Notes: generated by a model not told the origin, from the sequence alone. Positions 35,596 to 44,326 are shown, counted from the first letter of the stretch. The stretch: DNA of 64,000 bases from JBEBSD01 sp040394475 (GCA_040394475.1 JBEBSD010000003.1:104923-168922), one strand, 5' to 3'. Numbers and translations: made by a program.

Positions 35596-35619
35596 GCTAA
35601 TTGAAACTATGTCGAAACT

Positions 35620-36981
35620 ATGTCGAAACTAACAGGTATCCTTTCTGTAGTAAGTATCGCGATTTTAGCCGCGTGCTCCCGGGAAGAGCAGGGCAGACCC
35701 AATTTTGTTGTTATAGTGACCGATGATCAGACTTACCAGGCGATCGGGTATAACAACCCGGAAGTTTTAACACCGGAACTGGACGGTCTGGCAAACAAGG
35801 GAGTCATTTTTAATAAAGCATTTACAGCAACACCGGTTTGCGCCGCGAGCAGGGCGAGTCTTCTCACGGGATTATATCCCCAGACACATGGTACAGTTGC
35901 ATTGGATAAAAATGCCTTTATCCGGAATATCGTGAAAGACAAGCATTATCAAACGATCGCCGACTTCCTGTCTGAAGCCGGGTATGCAACCTATTTCAGC
36001 GGGAAGTCTCACTTGGGAGATCCCAAAACGTATGGATTCCGGTTTGGGGAAGAATCGTATGACTTTGATGATAAGAGGACATTTGACGATGTATCCCGCT
36101 TTATTGGCGAACAGGATTTTGGCGCCAAACCCTTTATGATCTGGCTTGCGCCCAAGCAGCCTCACGTACCGCTCAAGCCCGATCAGCAATGGCTGGATCT
36201 TTACGTCGCAGAAGAGATTTCGCTGGGAAAAAACTTTCTCGAATATCCGCCGCAGGAAAGTGTCTTTAATCAAGGATTGCCAGGTGAAAGTTTTTATCGG
36301 GATTCGGACTATACCGATAACTATAAAAATTTACCCGCGGGGCCGCCCCGGTCAGCAGCAACCATCAGAGCGTTTTCCAAGGCCTACTACGCGACCATCA
36401 GCCATCTTGATTTCCAGATAGGGAAATTGATCAGACAGTTGGAGGAACAGGGGCATTTAGAAAATACCGTTCTTATTTTTTTATCGGACAATGGTTATTT
36501 CCTGGGAAACCATGGATTGGGAAACAAGCTTACCATGCATGAAGAATCCGTCCGTGTGCCAATGTTTGTCTATTGGAATAAACTGAAAATAAAGCAGCAT
36601 AGATCGGATGTGCTTATCTCAAGTGTTGATGTGTTTCCGACGCTGCTGGACCTGGCGGGTTTGCCGATCCCGGATTATTTGCAGGGAAAATCCCTTTTAC
36701 CGATTCTCAATAACGAGTCAGCTCATGTCAATGATTACGTGGCCAGTGAAAGTGTAGGCGTAGGCGGGAAAACCGGAATGGGCCACCGGATGATACGATC
36801 CGGCAGTTGGAAGTATATCGTAACGGATATAAATGATGAGTTGCTGTTTAATTTATCGGAAGATCCCTTTGAACAAAACAACGTAATCAATAATCCGAAA
36901 ACAGGAGCAGAATTAAAAGGATTGAAGGATTATTATCAAAAATGGAGTAATTTGGTTGGCGATAAGAAAGTGGCGCCGTAA
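35620..36981 (+). CDS. Cys-type sulfatase lipoprotein 2
   Basis: This 453-residue S1 sulfatase has a lipobox (LAAC, Cys19), metal-binding VIVTDDQTYQ near 32 and the signature TPVCAASRASLLTGLYP with Cys74. The third signature position is Ala rather than the commoner Pro, which is accepted in the family. FLSDNGYFLGNHG near 289 supplies further active-site residues. A copy of the first 11 bases of the gene lies immediately upstream (35609-35619) and gives an out-of-frame ATG with a stop after 7 codons. The gene is A/T-rich like its upstream neighbours. Confidence 0.93.
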   Translation: MSKLTGILSVVSIAILAACSREEQGRPNFVVIVTDDQTYQAIGYNNPEVLTPELDGLANKGVIFNKAFTATPVCAASRASLLTGLYPQTHGTVALDKNAFIRNIVKDKHYQTIADFLSEAGYATYFSGKSHLGDPKTYGFRFGEESYDFDDKRTFDDVSRFIGEQDFGAKPFMIWLAPKQPHVPLKPDQQWLDLYVAEEISLGKNFLEYPPQESVFNQGLPGESFYRDSDYTDNYKNLPAGPPRSAATIRAFSKAYYATISHLDFQIGKLIRQLEEQGHLENTVLIFLSDNGYFLGNHGLGNKLTMHEESVRVPMFVYWNKLKIKQHRSDVLISSVDVFPTLLDLAGLPIPDYLQGKSLLPILNNESAHVNDYVASESVGVGGKTGMGHRMIRSGSWKYIVTDINDELLFNLSEDPFEQNNVINNPKTGAELKGLKDYYQKWSNLVGDKKVAP

Positions 36982-37140
36982 TCGGACTTCGACCTGTCAA
37001 TAAGCATCTTTTGAGACCATCCGGTCGCTGACATGGTATACGACACCGAAGAAAACCGAAGGTTCATCCCGACGGCAGCAGTGACTTACAAGGGGAATGA
37101 ATCAGGTAAATAAGTGAACTTTTAACTCCGGTATGAGCAG

Positions 37141-38505
37141 ATGAATGGATGCTATTATGCGATGATTATTGGCAGCACCTTGCTGATTTCCTGCAAACAA
37201 CAAGCGACTCCGGCAAAGCCTAACATCATTATCATCACGGCCGACGACATGGGATACGGCGATATCGGGATTTACGGAGCCACTGATATTCGTACCCCTC
37301 ATATTGATCGCATCGCCAGGGAAGGAATTTATTTCACGGAGTTTTACAGCGCGTCGCCGGTCTGCAGCCCTTCCCGCTTTGGGTTGCTGACCGGGCGTTA
37401 TCCGCGCCGTCGCGGTATTGATCATGTATTCTTTCCGGAGAGCTTTACCGGCATTCCGGCAGCGGAAAAGACCCTGGCGGAAGCGCTGAGGGAAAACGGC
37501 TATGTGACAGGAGCGGTGGGAAAATGGCATTTAGGGCATCATCGCCAATTTTTACCGCTGCAGAATGGATTTGATGAATATTACGGCATTCCGTACAGCA
37601 ATGATATGATGGGCGTCGCGTACCTGAAGGACAATGAGACGGACAGCCTGAAAATAGACCAACGCTATATTACGAAAACGTATACGGCCAAAGCAATTGA
37701 TTTTATTGCACGTCATCAGCATCAGCCCTTCTTTCTCTACCTTCCGCACAACATGCCGCATGTACCGCTGTACGCTTCTCCTCAATTTGAAGGGAAATCC
37801 TCCCGTGGTTTGTATGGGGACGTCATCGAAGAGCTGGATTGGAGTGTAGGGGAAGTGATCCGGGCGCTGGAGCAAAACGGAATTGCTGAAAATACGCTCG
37901 TGTTTTTCACCAGCGACAACGGTCCCTGGCTGGTTTATGATATAGAAGGGGGCTCGGCCGGGCCGTTGCGGGACGGGAAGGGGACTACTTTTGAAGGCGG
38001 CCAACGGGTGCCGGGAATTGCTTATTGGCCGGGCACCATTCCACCCGGGTCTGTTTACAACGACCTGGCAGCACAACTTGATTTGTACCCGACCGTCATC
38101 AGCCTGACCGGCAGCCAGGCGGGCAGCCAGGAGCTGGATGGCGAGGATATCAGCCCGGTGTTGTTGGGGGAAGGAACGCGAAAGGGAGATACATTCGTCT
38201 ATTTTTCATTGGGGAAAGCCGAGGCGATCCGGAAGGGAGACTGGAAGCTGAAACTGGTGGCCGGACCGGATAACGCGCCGGAGGATGGGGATACGCTTCT
38301 GTTCCATTTGAAAGCGGATATCGGCGAACAGGTAAACCAGTTTGAATCCCATATGCCCAAGGCGCGGGAGCTGGCAGTCCTGCTGGAAGCTGTCCGAAAA
38401 CAACTGGATGAAAAACCCATGGTACAACGCATGCCGGCAGATAATAGCCACCAGATCAAAAGGGATGCCCGCAGGGCAGCAGCCAAAATGCCTGACCGGA
38501 ATTAG
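37141..38505 (+). CDS. Cys-type sulfatase lipoprotein 3 (arylsulfatase-like)
   Basis: This 454-residue S1 sulfatase has a lipobox (LISC, Cys18), ITADDMGYGDIG near 32 and the signature SPVCSPSRFGLLTGRYP with Cys75. GAVGKWHLGHH near 123 and FFTSDNGPWL near 257 are typical of arylsulfatase A-type members. Unlike sulfatases 1 and 2, its codon third positions are G+C-rich (39 of 60 bases are G or C at 38221-38280). It may therefore be native to the genome or acquired separately. It ends the sus locus. Confidence 0.93.
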   Translation: MNGCYYAMIIGSTLLISCKQQATPAKPNIIIITADDMGYGDIGIYGATDIRTPHIDRIAREGIYFTEFYSASPVCSPSRFGLLTGRYPRRRGIDHVFFPESFTGIPAAEKTLAEALRENGYVTGAVGKWHLGHHRQFLPLQNGFDEYYGIPYSNDMMGVAYLKDNETDSLKIDQRYITKTYTAKAIDFIARHQHQPFFLYLPHNMPHVPLYASPQFEGKSSRGLYGDVIEELDWSVGEVIRALEQNGIAENTLVFFTSDNGPWLVYDIEGGSAGPLRDGKGTTFEGGQRVPGIAYWPGTIPPGSVYNDLAAQLDLYPTVISLTGSQAGSQELDGEDISPVLLGEGTRKGDTFVYFSLGKAEAIRKGDWKLKLVAGPDNAPEDGDTLLFHLKADIGEQVNQFESHMPKARELAVLLEAVRKQLDEKPMVQRMPADNSHQIKRDARRAAAKMPDRN

Positions 38506-38538
38506 GTCGTTCCGTTAGCTGCTTTCGGGGGTCATATC

Positions 38539-39237
38539 TTACGACACCCCCCCGTCTCTGAACGCCAGCAGGTATTTATCAATATACAATTCCTTCTCCC
38601 TGGATTTGTATTGCTGTATATAACGCGGGTGTTCCAGGACGGTCAGGCGGTCAAACAGCTTTTCTTCTTTGTTCAGCTTGTGAATGAAATCCGCATTTTT
38701 CTTCCCGAGTATAAAGACCTCTGAAGTGTCTAATCCCAGGCTGATATGCTTTTTCAACGATGCAACCATGAATCCCTTCACCTTTTTAAAAAGATCCGGG
38801 TCGTCGTAATAATTGGCATTGAGCCATTTACCATCCTTTGTACGCCGGATGATCGCCAGCGGGAAGGGGGAATTGATGTAGAAATCCTTATAGAAGTCTG
38901 TTGCGCCGCCATACGCTGCGATCAGGTCGTAGACAAAAACCGACGATACCTCGTGCGTATAGGCCGACGTCATTTTGATGCCGCAAACGGCGTCCAGGCG
39001 TTTGGTATCGGTGAACGGAACTCCGGTTACCCCGGCTCCGTGCCGGCTTGGATTAATCCCTACCACAAATCTCCGTTGATGCGGATCGTTGTAGTATTTG
39101 CGATAAAATTGCTGCATGACCACCATCGTTTCGGGGTTGTCCAGGTAAGGATTCAGCACCTGGAAACCCTCCGGCAGCTCACCCGGATACTGTAAATGGC
39201 GGTTGAAATCGACGACTTTTTCTGCGAAGGTATTCAT
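38539..39237 (-). CDS. SMUG2-type uracil-DNA glycosylase family protein
   Basis: This 232-residue protein belongs to the SMUG2 branch of the uracil-DNA glycosylase superfamily (formerly DUF4918). The active-site loop is FVVGINPSRHGAGVTGVPFTD near residue 55, with Asn in the GxNPG-like position. LEHPRYIQQY near 200 carries the second motif. It would remove uracil or oxidised pyrimidines from DNA. It is convergent with sulfatase 3 and has no apparent operon partner. Confidence 0.88.
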   Translation of the reverse strand: MNTFAEKVVDFNRHLQYPGELPEGFQVLNPYLDNPETMVVMQQFYRKYYNDPHQRRFVVGINPSRHGAGVTGVPFTDTKRLDAVCGIKMTSAYTHEVSSVFVYDLIAAYGGATDFYKDFYINSPFPLAIIRRTKDGKWLNANYYDDPDLFKKVKGFMVASLKKHISLGLDTSEVFILGKKNADFIHKLNKEEKLFDRLTVLEHPRYIQQYKSREKELYIDKYLLAFRDGGVS

Positions 39238-39249
39238 CGGTGTACGAAG

Positions 39250-39345
39250 GTTATCGGCGATCGGTCTTCAGCGATCAGCCGCACGGCGGACCGCTTGCGT
39301 GTTCTCGGGTCGCTGAAAGCTAAGGTCTGATTGCCCATGGCGTTT
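39250..39345. repeat. Weak CTATCGG-type repeat remnant
   Basis: The gap between the SMUG2 and YfiT genes has GCGATCGGTCTTCAGCGATCAGCC and GCTGAAAGCTAAGGTCTG words. They resemble, imperfectly, the repeat family at 22.4 and 44.9 kb. Confidence 0.45.
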
Positions 39346-39368
39346 CTTCTTTACTCTTAACAAAGATT

Positions 39369-39884
39369 TCAGGAAAGTGCCAGCCGGATATGGGCCAGGT
39401 GATGTTGCACATGCCAGGCAGACATGGCCAGGCCATGTTTCTGGCTTATCCATATGTTTCGTACTGGGTGATAATATGAAACAGCTAATTGTTCTTCGCT
39501 CAGTGTTCCGGCCAGAGATGCATAACGTTGATGGATAGCGTCAAACATGGCCAGCGACGGCAAAACCGGCAGCGTCAGCGAGTCTTTTGCGGCAGCCCAG
39601 GCATCCATGTCGATAAGTGTAATTTCATAGCCGGGCTCTGTTATGGCTTTTTTCATACGGAAGTAATGGAGCAGGGCTATTTCGGCTACATGATGCACGA
39701 GCTGCCGCACATTCCAGCCGCCTTCCCGGTAAGTTCTGGCAAGTTCTGCATCCGTGAGGTGCGCTACGGTCTCGCTGTAGCGTGCAGGGCTTGTTTCGAT
39801 AATCCTGATAATTTCTTCCAGCTCTTCCGGCGTATAATTTTCCTGCAACGCGAATGGTCCTATTGGGTATTTCCGGTCTGACAT
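39369..39884 (-). CDS. YfiT/DinB-family putative bacillithiol or thiol transferase
   Basis: This 171-residue four-helix-bundle protein is of the DinB superfamily, YfiT type. Three His metal ligands fit: HHVAEIALLH near residue 65 and HVQHHLAHI near 157. YPIGPF near 6 and GGWNVRQLVHHVA are diagnostic of the YfiT group. Members are thought to be metal-dependent thiol transferases. I chose the start at MSDRKYPIG; the extension to 39938 has no family similarity. Confidence 0.88.
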   Translation of the reverse strand: MSDRKYPIGPFALQENYTPEELEEIIRIIETSPARYSETVAHLTDAELARTYREGGWNVRQLVHHVAEIALLHYFRMKKAITEPGYEITLIDMDAWAAAKDSLTLPVLPSLAMFDAIHQRYASLAGTLSEEQLAVSYYHPVRNIWISQKHGLAMSAWHVQHHLAHIRLALS

Positions 39885-40128
39885 ACTGCGATGGGGTTTT
39901 AAAGATGCTATTTCTGACCCGATTGATTGACAGGGCAAAGCTATTGCTTTTTATAACGCGGTAGTGGTTTCATTTTTTGATTTTTTTCTGGTCAGAAGCC
40001 GTTTTGCACAAGTCTGGCTCCGGCTTATTGCTATGATTGTAAAATGACTGGCGCCATTGCATGCATCGAATCGGAAGAATACATTAACTTGCTCCAAACA
40101 TTTTCAACCTCATACAACCGGAAGATAC

Positions 40129-40437
40129 ATGAAACTCCCTGAAGAATGTCAAACTATTCGTGAAGTCAGAGACGCTATAGACTTCATTGACAATGAGATT
40201 GTTAAATTAATATCGGAGAGAGGAAACTATGTCAAAAGAGCTTCGGCGTTCAAAACTTCTGAGGAAGCGGTTAAGGATGTTGACCGTGTGAATGAAGTGA
40301 TCAGGAGTAAAAAGGCCCTGGCAGTTAAATACCGGACCTCCGAGGTGTTAATCGGGCGTATTTATACAACAATGATCAATTACTTTGTTGACAGCGAAAT
40401 GGAGGAGTGGAAATCAATTAATACGTCCGGATTGTAA
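40129..40437 (+). CDS. Chorismate mutase-like protein (isochorismate pyruvate-lyase type)
   Basis: This 102-residue all-helical protein resembles PchB-type chorismate mutases. IREVRDAIDFIDNEIVKLISERGNYVKRASAFK forms the first helix with Arg/Lys active-site candidates, and VKDVDRVNEVIRSKKALA the second. PchB enzymes are about 100 residues and release pyruvate from isochorismate; other members rearrange chorismate. No siderophore or aromatic pathway gene is beside it. The start at 40129 was chosen over 40057, because the extra N-terminus does not fit the family. Confidence 0.85.
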   Translation: MKLPEECQTIREVRDAIDFIDNEIVKLISERGNYVKRASAFKTSEEAVKDVDRVNEVIRSKKALAVKYRTSEVLIGRIYTTMINYFVDSEMEEWKSINTSGL

Positions 40438-40564
40438 TCGTTCTATTTCGAAAGGAAGGTTGATACTGAGCCGGATGTATCAGGGTTTACAGATTTCCTC
40501 AGCACTTCATCAGTAAATCCCATCCGTTTGCGCCTTAGCCTCTTTAACGAAAAGGTCACTAATC

Positions 40565-41875
40565 ATGAACAGAAGGTCTTTTATTCAAAAGAGTATTGTA
40601 GCCGGTACGGCTCTTTCCGCTTTGCCGCTGGTAGGCGCCACCAGGAAATTTGCTCCCTATCGCACGGCACTCATCGGCACCGGATGGTGGGGAATGAATA
40701 TCCTCCGGGAAGCGCTGGCTTCCGGAGCGTGCAAACTGACAGCCCTGGCCGATGTGGATACCAACCAGTTGAAAAAAGCAACTGAAACGCTGGCGTCGCT
40801 AACGTCGGATAAGCCCGGGGTTTATTCCGATTACCGGGAGCTGCTGGCGAAAGAAAAGCCCGAAATCGTAATTGTTGCGACGCCGGACCACTGGCACGCC
40901 CTATGCTGCATCGCGGCCATCGAATCGGGCGCCCACGTATACGTTGAAAAACCGATCGGGCATACCATCCGGGAAGGAAGCGCGATGGTCAGAGCGGCCC
41001 GGACCCACAACCGCATCGTGCAGGTCGGTACGCACCGCCGTGTTTCCCCGCACAACGTGTCGGGCATGGAGTTCCTGAAATCAGGGAAAGCCGGTAAAAT
41101 CGGCATGGCGCGGGCGTTTGTCCATTACGGGGGAGGACCAGGGCAAAAAGCGGTGGAAGAAGAGCCGCCTGCCGGTCTCGACTGGGATTTCTGGTGCGGC
41201 CCGGCGCCGCTTGTTCCCTACAATAAAACCATCCATCCGCGGGGTTTCCGCCAGTACCTGGACTTTGCCAACGGTACGCTGGGTGACTGGGGCATCCACT
41301 GGCTGGACCAGGTACTGTGGTGGACGGAGGAGAAGTATCCTAAAAAAGTATATTCCACCGGCGGGCGCGCCATCAGGCAAGACAGCACCGATGCTCCCGA
41401 CCACCAGGTGGCCGTTTACGATTTCGAAGGCTTCACACTGGAATGGGAACACCGTCATTTCGCCGGAAACAACGCCGAGAAAACGCATCCCAACCAGGCC
41501 GTGGGAGTCTATTTCTACGGGACGGAAGGCACTTTCCACATGGGCTGGCTCGATGGCTGGACGTTTTATCCTGCGGATTCGAAAAAACCGGTGATTACGG
41601 AGAAGGCCCGGTTGAATGAACCCGACAATCAGAATATCAGGGAGCTATGGAGCGATTTCCTGGCTTCGATCGAAACCGGGAAACTGCCGGTTTGTGACAT
41701 CGAAATCGGTCATCGTTCTACGAACCTGGCGCTACTCGGAATGCTGTCGTATAAGCTGGGGAGAAGCATTGAATGGGATGGAGAAAAAGAACTGATCAGA
41801 AACGACGAGGCCGCCAACAAACTGCTCGAAAGGGACTACCGCGGACCCTGGGTGTTTCCGGGGCATGCCCGATAA
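40565..41875 (+). CDS. Gfo/Idh/MocA family oxidoreductase with export signal
   Basis: This 436-residue oxidoreductase has an N-terminal RRSFIQKSIV stretch that fits a Tat signal. The Rossmann motif LIGTGWWGMN is near residue 36, and VEKPIGHTIREG near 122. A C-terminal domain with TLGDWGIHWLDQVLWW near 238 carries the putative active His. It is about 26-residue offset in length from the enzyme at 4.4 kb and only distantly similar to it. It probably acts on a sugar derivative; nothing nearby fixes the substrate. Confidence 0.9.
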   Translation: MNRRSFIQKSIVAGTALSALPLVGATRKFAPYRTALIGTGWWGMNILREALASGACKLTALADVDTNQLKKATETLASLTSDKPGVYSDYRELLAKEKPEIVIVATPDHWHALCCIAAIESGAHVYVEKPIGHTIREGSAMVRAARTHNRIVQVGTHRRVSPHNVSGMEFLKSGKAGKIGMARAFVHYGGGPGQKAVEEEPPAGLDWDFWCGPAPLVPYNKTIHPRGFRQYLDFANGTLGDWGIHWLDQVLWWTEEKYPKKVYSTGGRAIRQDSTDAPDHQVAVYDFEGFTLEWEHRHFAGNNAEKTHPNQAVGVYFYGTEGTFHMGWLDGWTFYPADSKKPVITEKARLNEPDNQNIRELWSDFLASIETGKLPVCDIEIGHRSTNLALLGMLSYKLGRSIEWDGEKELIRNDEAANKLLERDYRGPWVFPGHAR

Positions 41876-42150
41876 TAGCCGTTACCGGGCCTCGACGCGT
41901 CAAATGTGACGTCCGGAGCAGCATGAGGGAAAATAACACGGAGTTTCACGGAGGGAAAATAACACAGAGTTTCACGGAGGAAAATAACACAGAGCTTCAC
42001 GGAGGAAAAATAACACGGAGTTTCACGGAGGAAAATAACACGGAGTTTCACGGAGTTACACAAAGCCGAGGAAAAGTTACGGGCTCTTTTTCTTTGTGTC
42101 CCTCTGTGCAACCCTCCGTGTACCTCGGTGTTATAGTGACTTTTGCTGCA
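41876..42150. repeat. AACACGGAGTTTCACGGAGG-type tandem repeat
   Basis: Five imperfect copies of a 24-26 base unit (AATAACACRGAGYTTCACGGAGG) run from about 41931 to 42055. A reverse-oriented tail with CTCTGTGCAACCCTCCGTGTACC follows at 42097-42130. This is the same family as the core of the 182-bp repeat at 12.2-12.7 kb. It occupies nearly all of the 306-base gap after the oxidoreductase gene; no gene was seen. Confidence 0.88.
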
Positions 42151-42181
42151 AAAAAGATGTAATTCTCCGACCAGCCACCCC

Positions 42182-43399
42182 TTATCTTCCGGTGCTTCCC
42201 AGGTAAATGGTAGCGATACTTACTGTCAGAATCAGGGCGGCAAGCACCAGCAGTTCCGGAAGACGGGAGGGATAGATCTGTACCAGGTAACTGGCCCCCT
42301 GGATCATCAGAAGGAGTTCATTCAGGATAATTCCGACGGCAAACAGGCGTATCCCCCAACGGACGTTCCGGTTGGTTGCTATGCCTCCGTGCAGGTAAAA
42401 CCAGGCAACCAGGAAGAGGGAAACCATACCCAGTAACACCAGGTGTAGATACGCAATCACAATAGGTCGTAATCCGAAAACCATCTGGCTTAGTGCAGGA
42501 ATGCCCGAACCTATCTGCAGGATGAACTTACTAGTCGTGGCAATGGCAACGAGCAGCAGTGCTGCCCGGACAATTCCCGGGAATTCCCGGCGTACTTGTT
42601 TCCAGAATGTATGCACTCCTTTCCACCACCACATCCATGCCCCCAATTGAATAATGGCTGTCAGGATCAGCAGGATGGTAACAGGTGAAGGCATCCGCAG
42701 CCAGGGCAGGGAAAGGAAATAGGCAGGGAAGCAGGCGAGCGTCAGCAACCAGAAAAGTGCCCGGTCGAAGGGAATCGCTATTTTTTTGCCGGCGAGCCAG
42801 TGCTGAAATAAACCCAGACAACCGAAGAAAAACCAGCCATTGTATTGAAAATGCAGGTAAAAATAAACCGAGGCCAGTCTCAAACGGGTATTGCCGGGCT
42901 CTGCCGCCATCACATAGGCCAGAAAAAAGGTGCCGACAGAGGAGAGTACATTGAAAATTAAAGCAATCTGCAGCCATTTCCACCAGGAACTGCTGCGATC
43001 TTCCCGGGTAATATCCTTCTGACAAAACCACAGGAACAGGTAGGAAACGAGCACCGAAAGCGTTGAGAAGGTAATGGAAGCCGCCGCATACCCTTGTAAA
43101 AAGAAGCTGATCAGCATGCCATAAGAGGCCAGCAGGTTGAGCAGCAGGAGGTTGGTGTAGCGTCCAGGGAGTGATTCCTCCCATTCTTTCCGGAACAGAA
43201 CGGCTGCAATCAGGAACATCAACGCCTGGGAAACCCAACCGGCAAAGGCGAAATGTGAATGTGCATGCAAGGTAAAGCGCTGATCCACCCAAGGAAGGGG
43301 AAGTAGTATTTTTAAGCGCATTAACAGGCCCAGGCAGCTGACAATCAATAAATTAAAAATTGCCCATCGGGCCCATACCTGCAGGGTTAGTGGTTTCAT
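42182..43399 (-). CDS. Multi-pass haem-type membrane protein, NnrS/oxidase subunit I-like
   Basis: This 405-residue protein has about 12 transmembrane helices and histidines placed as in haem-copper or NnrS-type proteins. They are LHAHSHFAFAGWVSQ near residue 44, YFYLHFQYNGWFFFG near 183 and AYLHLVLLGMVSLFLVAW near 328. No CuB His triad or catalytic Tyr was recognised, so enzymatic NO or O2 reduction is unlikely. It is encoded downstream of, and on the same strand as, a Crp/Fnr regulator, facing away from the nos genes. I infer a role in NO or haem-copper homeostasis. The start at MKPLTLQVW was preferred to the upstream Met at 43420. Confidence 0.72.
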   Translation of the reverse strand: MKPLTLQVWARWAIFNLLIVSCLGLLMRLKILLPLPWVDQRFTLHAHSHFAFAGWVSQALMFLIAAVLFRKEWEESLPGRYTNLLLLNLLASYGMLISFFLQGYAAASITFSTLSVLVSYLFLWFCQKDITREDRSSSWWKWLQIALIFNVLSSVGTFFLAYVMAAEPGNTRLRLASVYFYLHFQYNGWFFFGCLGLFQHWLAGKKIAIPFDRALFWLLTLACFPAYFLSLPWLRMPSPVTILLILTAIIQLGAWMWWWKGVHTFWKQVRREFPGIVRAALLLVAIATTSKFILQIGSGIPALSQMVFGLRPIVIAYLHLVLLGMVSLFLVAWFYLHGGIATNRNVRWGIRLFAVGIILNELLLMIQGASYLVQIYPSRLPELLVLAALILTVSIATIYLGSTGR

Positions 43400-43458
43400 A
43401 AGCACAATAATCCGTTGCATACGGATGCCAATTAATAAAACATGACGGGAGAGACGCG

Positions 43459-44091
43459 CTACCGCGATGACGCGCAGTGCATACCTGGGTTCTGGCCGAG
43501 AATCACCTTTCCTTTTACAATGCGAAGTGCTCCTTTGTTTTCAAGACCTTTGATGGCCCGGATGACCGTTTCCACACGCATCCCTGTAAGGTTGGCGATT
43601 TGCTGCCGTGTGAGTAAAAGCTTATGACACTCTTTGCATACTTTGTCAGAATGACCGGACAGGTATTTTAACAGCCCGGAAACCGATTGTTCGGGTGAGT
43701 GACCGGCCAGTTCTTTCATTAAAAACAGCTTAAACCGGAGTCGTTGTGTAAAGAGACGGTTAAAGGCCAGGCTGATTTCCGGGTGATCTCCCAGCAGTTT
43801 CAGGAACGACGTAAAGCCCAGGCGCAGGAGTACACAGTCGGTAAGGGCAGTGGCCGTACAGGCGTAGGGTTCTCCGTCAAACAGCGGCAGCTCGCCAAAG
43901 CTTTCGCCGGGGAAAATCAACTCCTGCAGGATTTCCTTGCCGTCCGCTTTGAAGTTGCTCCAGCATACTTTTCCGGCAACAAGCTGATGGTAAAATAAGG
44001 CGTGGGTCCCTTCCCGGAAAATGGTTTCACCCGCTGAGACTTTTTTGTAACTGGCCCCCAGCGCCAATAACAGATCCGTATCAATCATCAT
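43459..44091 (-). CDS. Crp/Fnr-family transcriptional regulator
   Basis: This 210-residue regulator has a cyclic-nucleotide-binding-like beta roll (GETIFREGTHALFYHQLVAGKV, FPGESFGELPLF) and a C-terminal winged helix. The recognition helix is in LTRQQIANLTGMRVETVIRAIKGLENKGAL (about 165-195). It lacks the N-terminal Cys cluster of FNR; CKECH near 157 precedes the HTH. It is divergent from the nos operon, and palindromes suited to such regulators lie between them. It is the likely regulator of nos genes, which I infer from position. The start at 44091 was chosen because the longer frame to 44190 overlaps the palindrome. Confidence 0.9.
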   Translation of the reverse strand: MMIDTDLLLALGASYKKVSAGETIFREGTHALFYHQLVAGKVCWSNFKADGKEILQELIFPGESFGELPLFDGEPYACTATALTDCVLLRLGFTSFLKLLGDHPEISLAFNRLFTQRLRFKLFLMKELAGHSPEQSVSGLLKYLSGHSDKVCKECHKLLLTRQQIANLTGMRVETVIRAIKGLENKGALRIVKGKVILGQNPGMHCASSR

Positions 44092-44177
44092 GGTAGTACT
44101 GTTTAGCACTTTTAAGTAAGCACTCAAACTTACGGCGACGGGGATCGGGGCGGTATGACAATTATCGTATCGCTCAA

Positions 44178-44189
44178 TGATAAAAATCA
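44178..44189. promoter_or_regulatory. FNR/CRP-like half-site palindrome
   Basis: TGATAAAAATCA is a perfect inverted repeat of TGAT and ATCA with a 4-base spacer, the core of Fnr-type boxes (TTGAT-N4-ATCAA). It lies 87 bases upstream of the Crp/Fnr start codon. A related TGAT-T-ATCA palindrome with a one-base spacer is at 44206-44214. Confidence 0.5.
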
Positions 44190-44280
44190 CTTTTGTTTAA
44201 GTGGTTGATTATCATAATGTTGCGCTTTTGTATTGTTTTCGGATCTGCCTTTTTCCCATAAAATTAGTCGGGGAGCCACT

Positions 44281-44298
44281 TTATGCGTACACGCATAA
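44281..44298. promoter_or_regulatory. Candidate activator operator of the nos promoter
   Basis: The 8-bp arms TTATGCGT and ACGCATAA are perfectly complementary around a 2-base centre. If transcription starts about 5 bases after the -7 box at 44319-44326, the centre of the palindrome lies near -41, the usual place for a class II Crp/Fnr activator. Confidence 0.5.
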
Positions 44299-44318
44299 AA
44301 ATGCTGAAGGGCGGCTCC

Positions 44319-44326
44319 TAGTTTTG
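44319..44326 (+). promoter_or_regulatory. Bacteroidota -7 promoter box of the nos operon
   Basis: TAGTTTTG matches the TAnnTTTG consensus exactly and lies 73 bases upstream of the cytochrome c gene. No good -33 TTTG was found, in keeping with an activator-dependent promoter. Confidence 0.5.
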
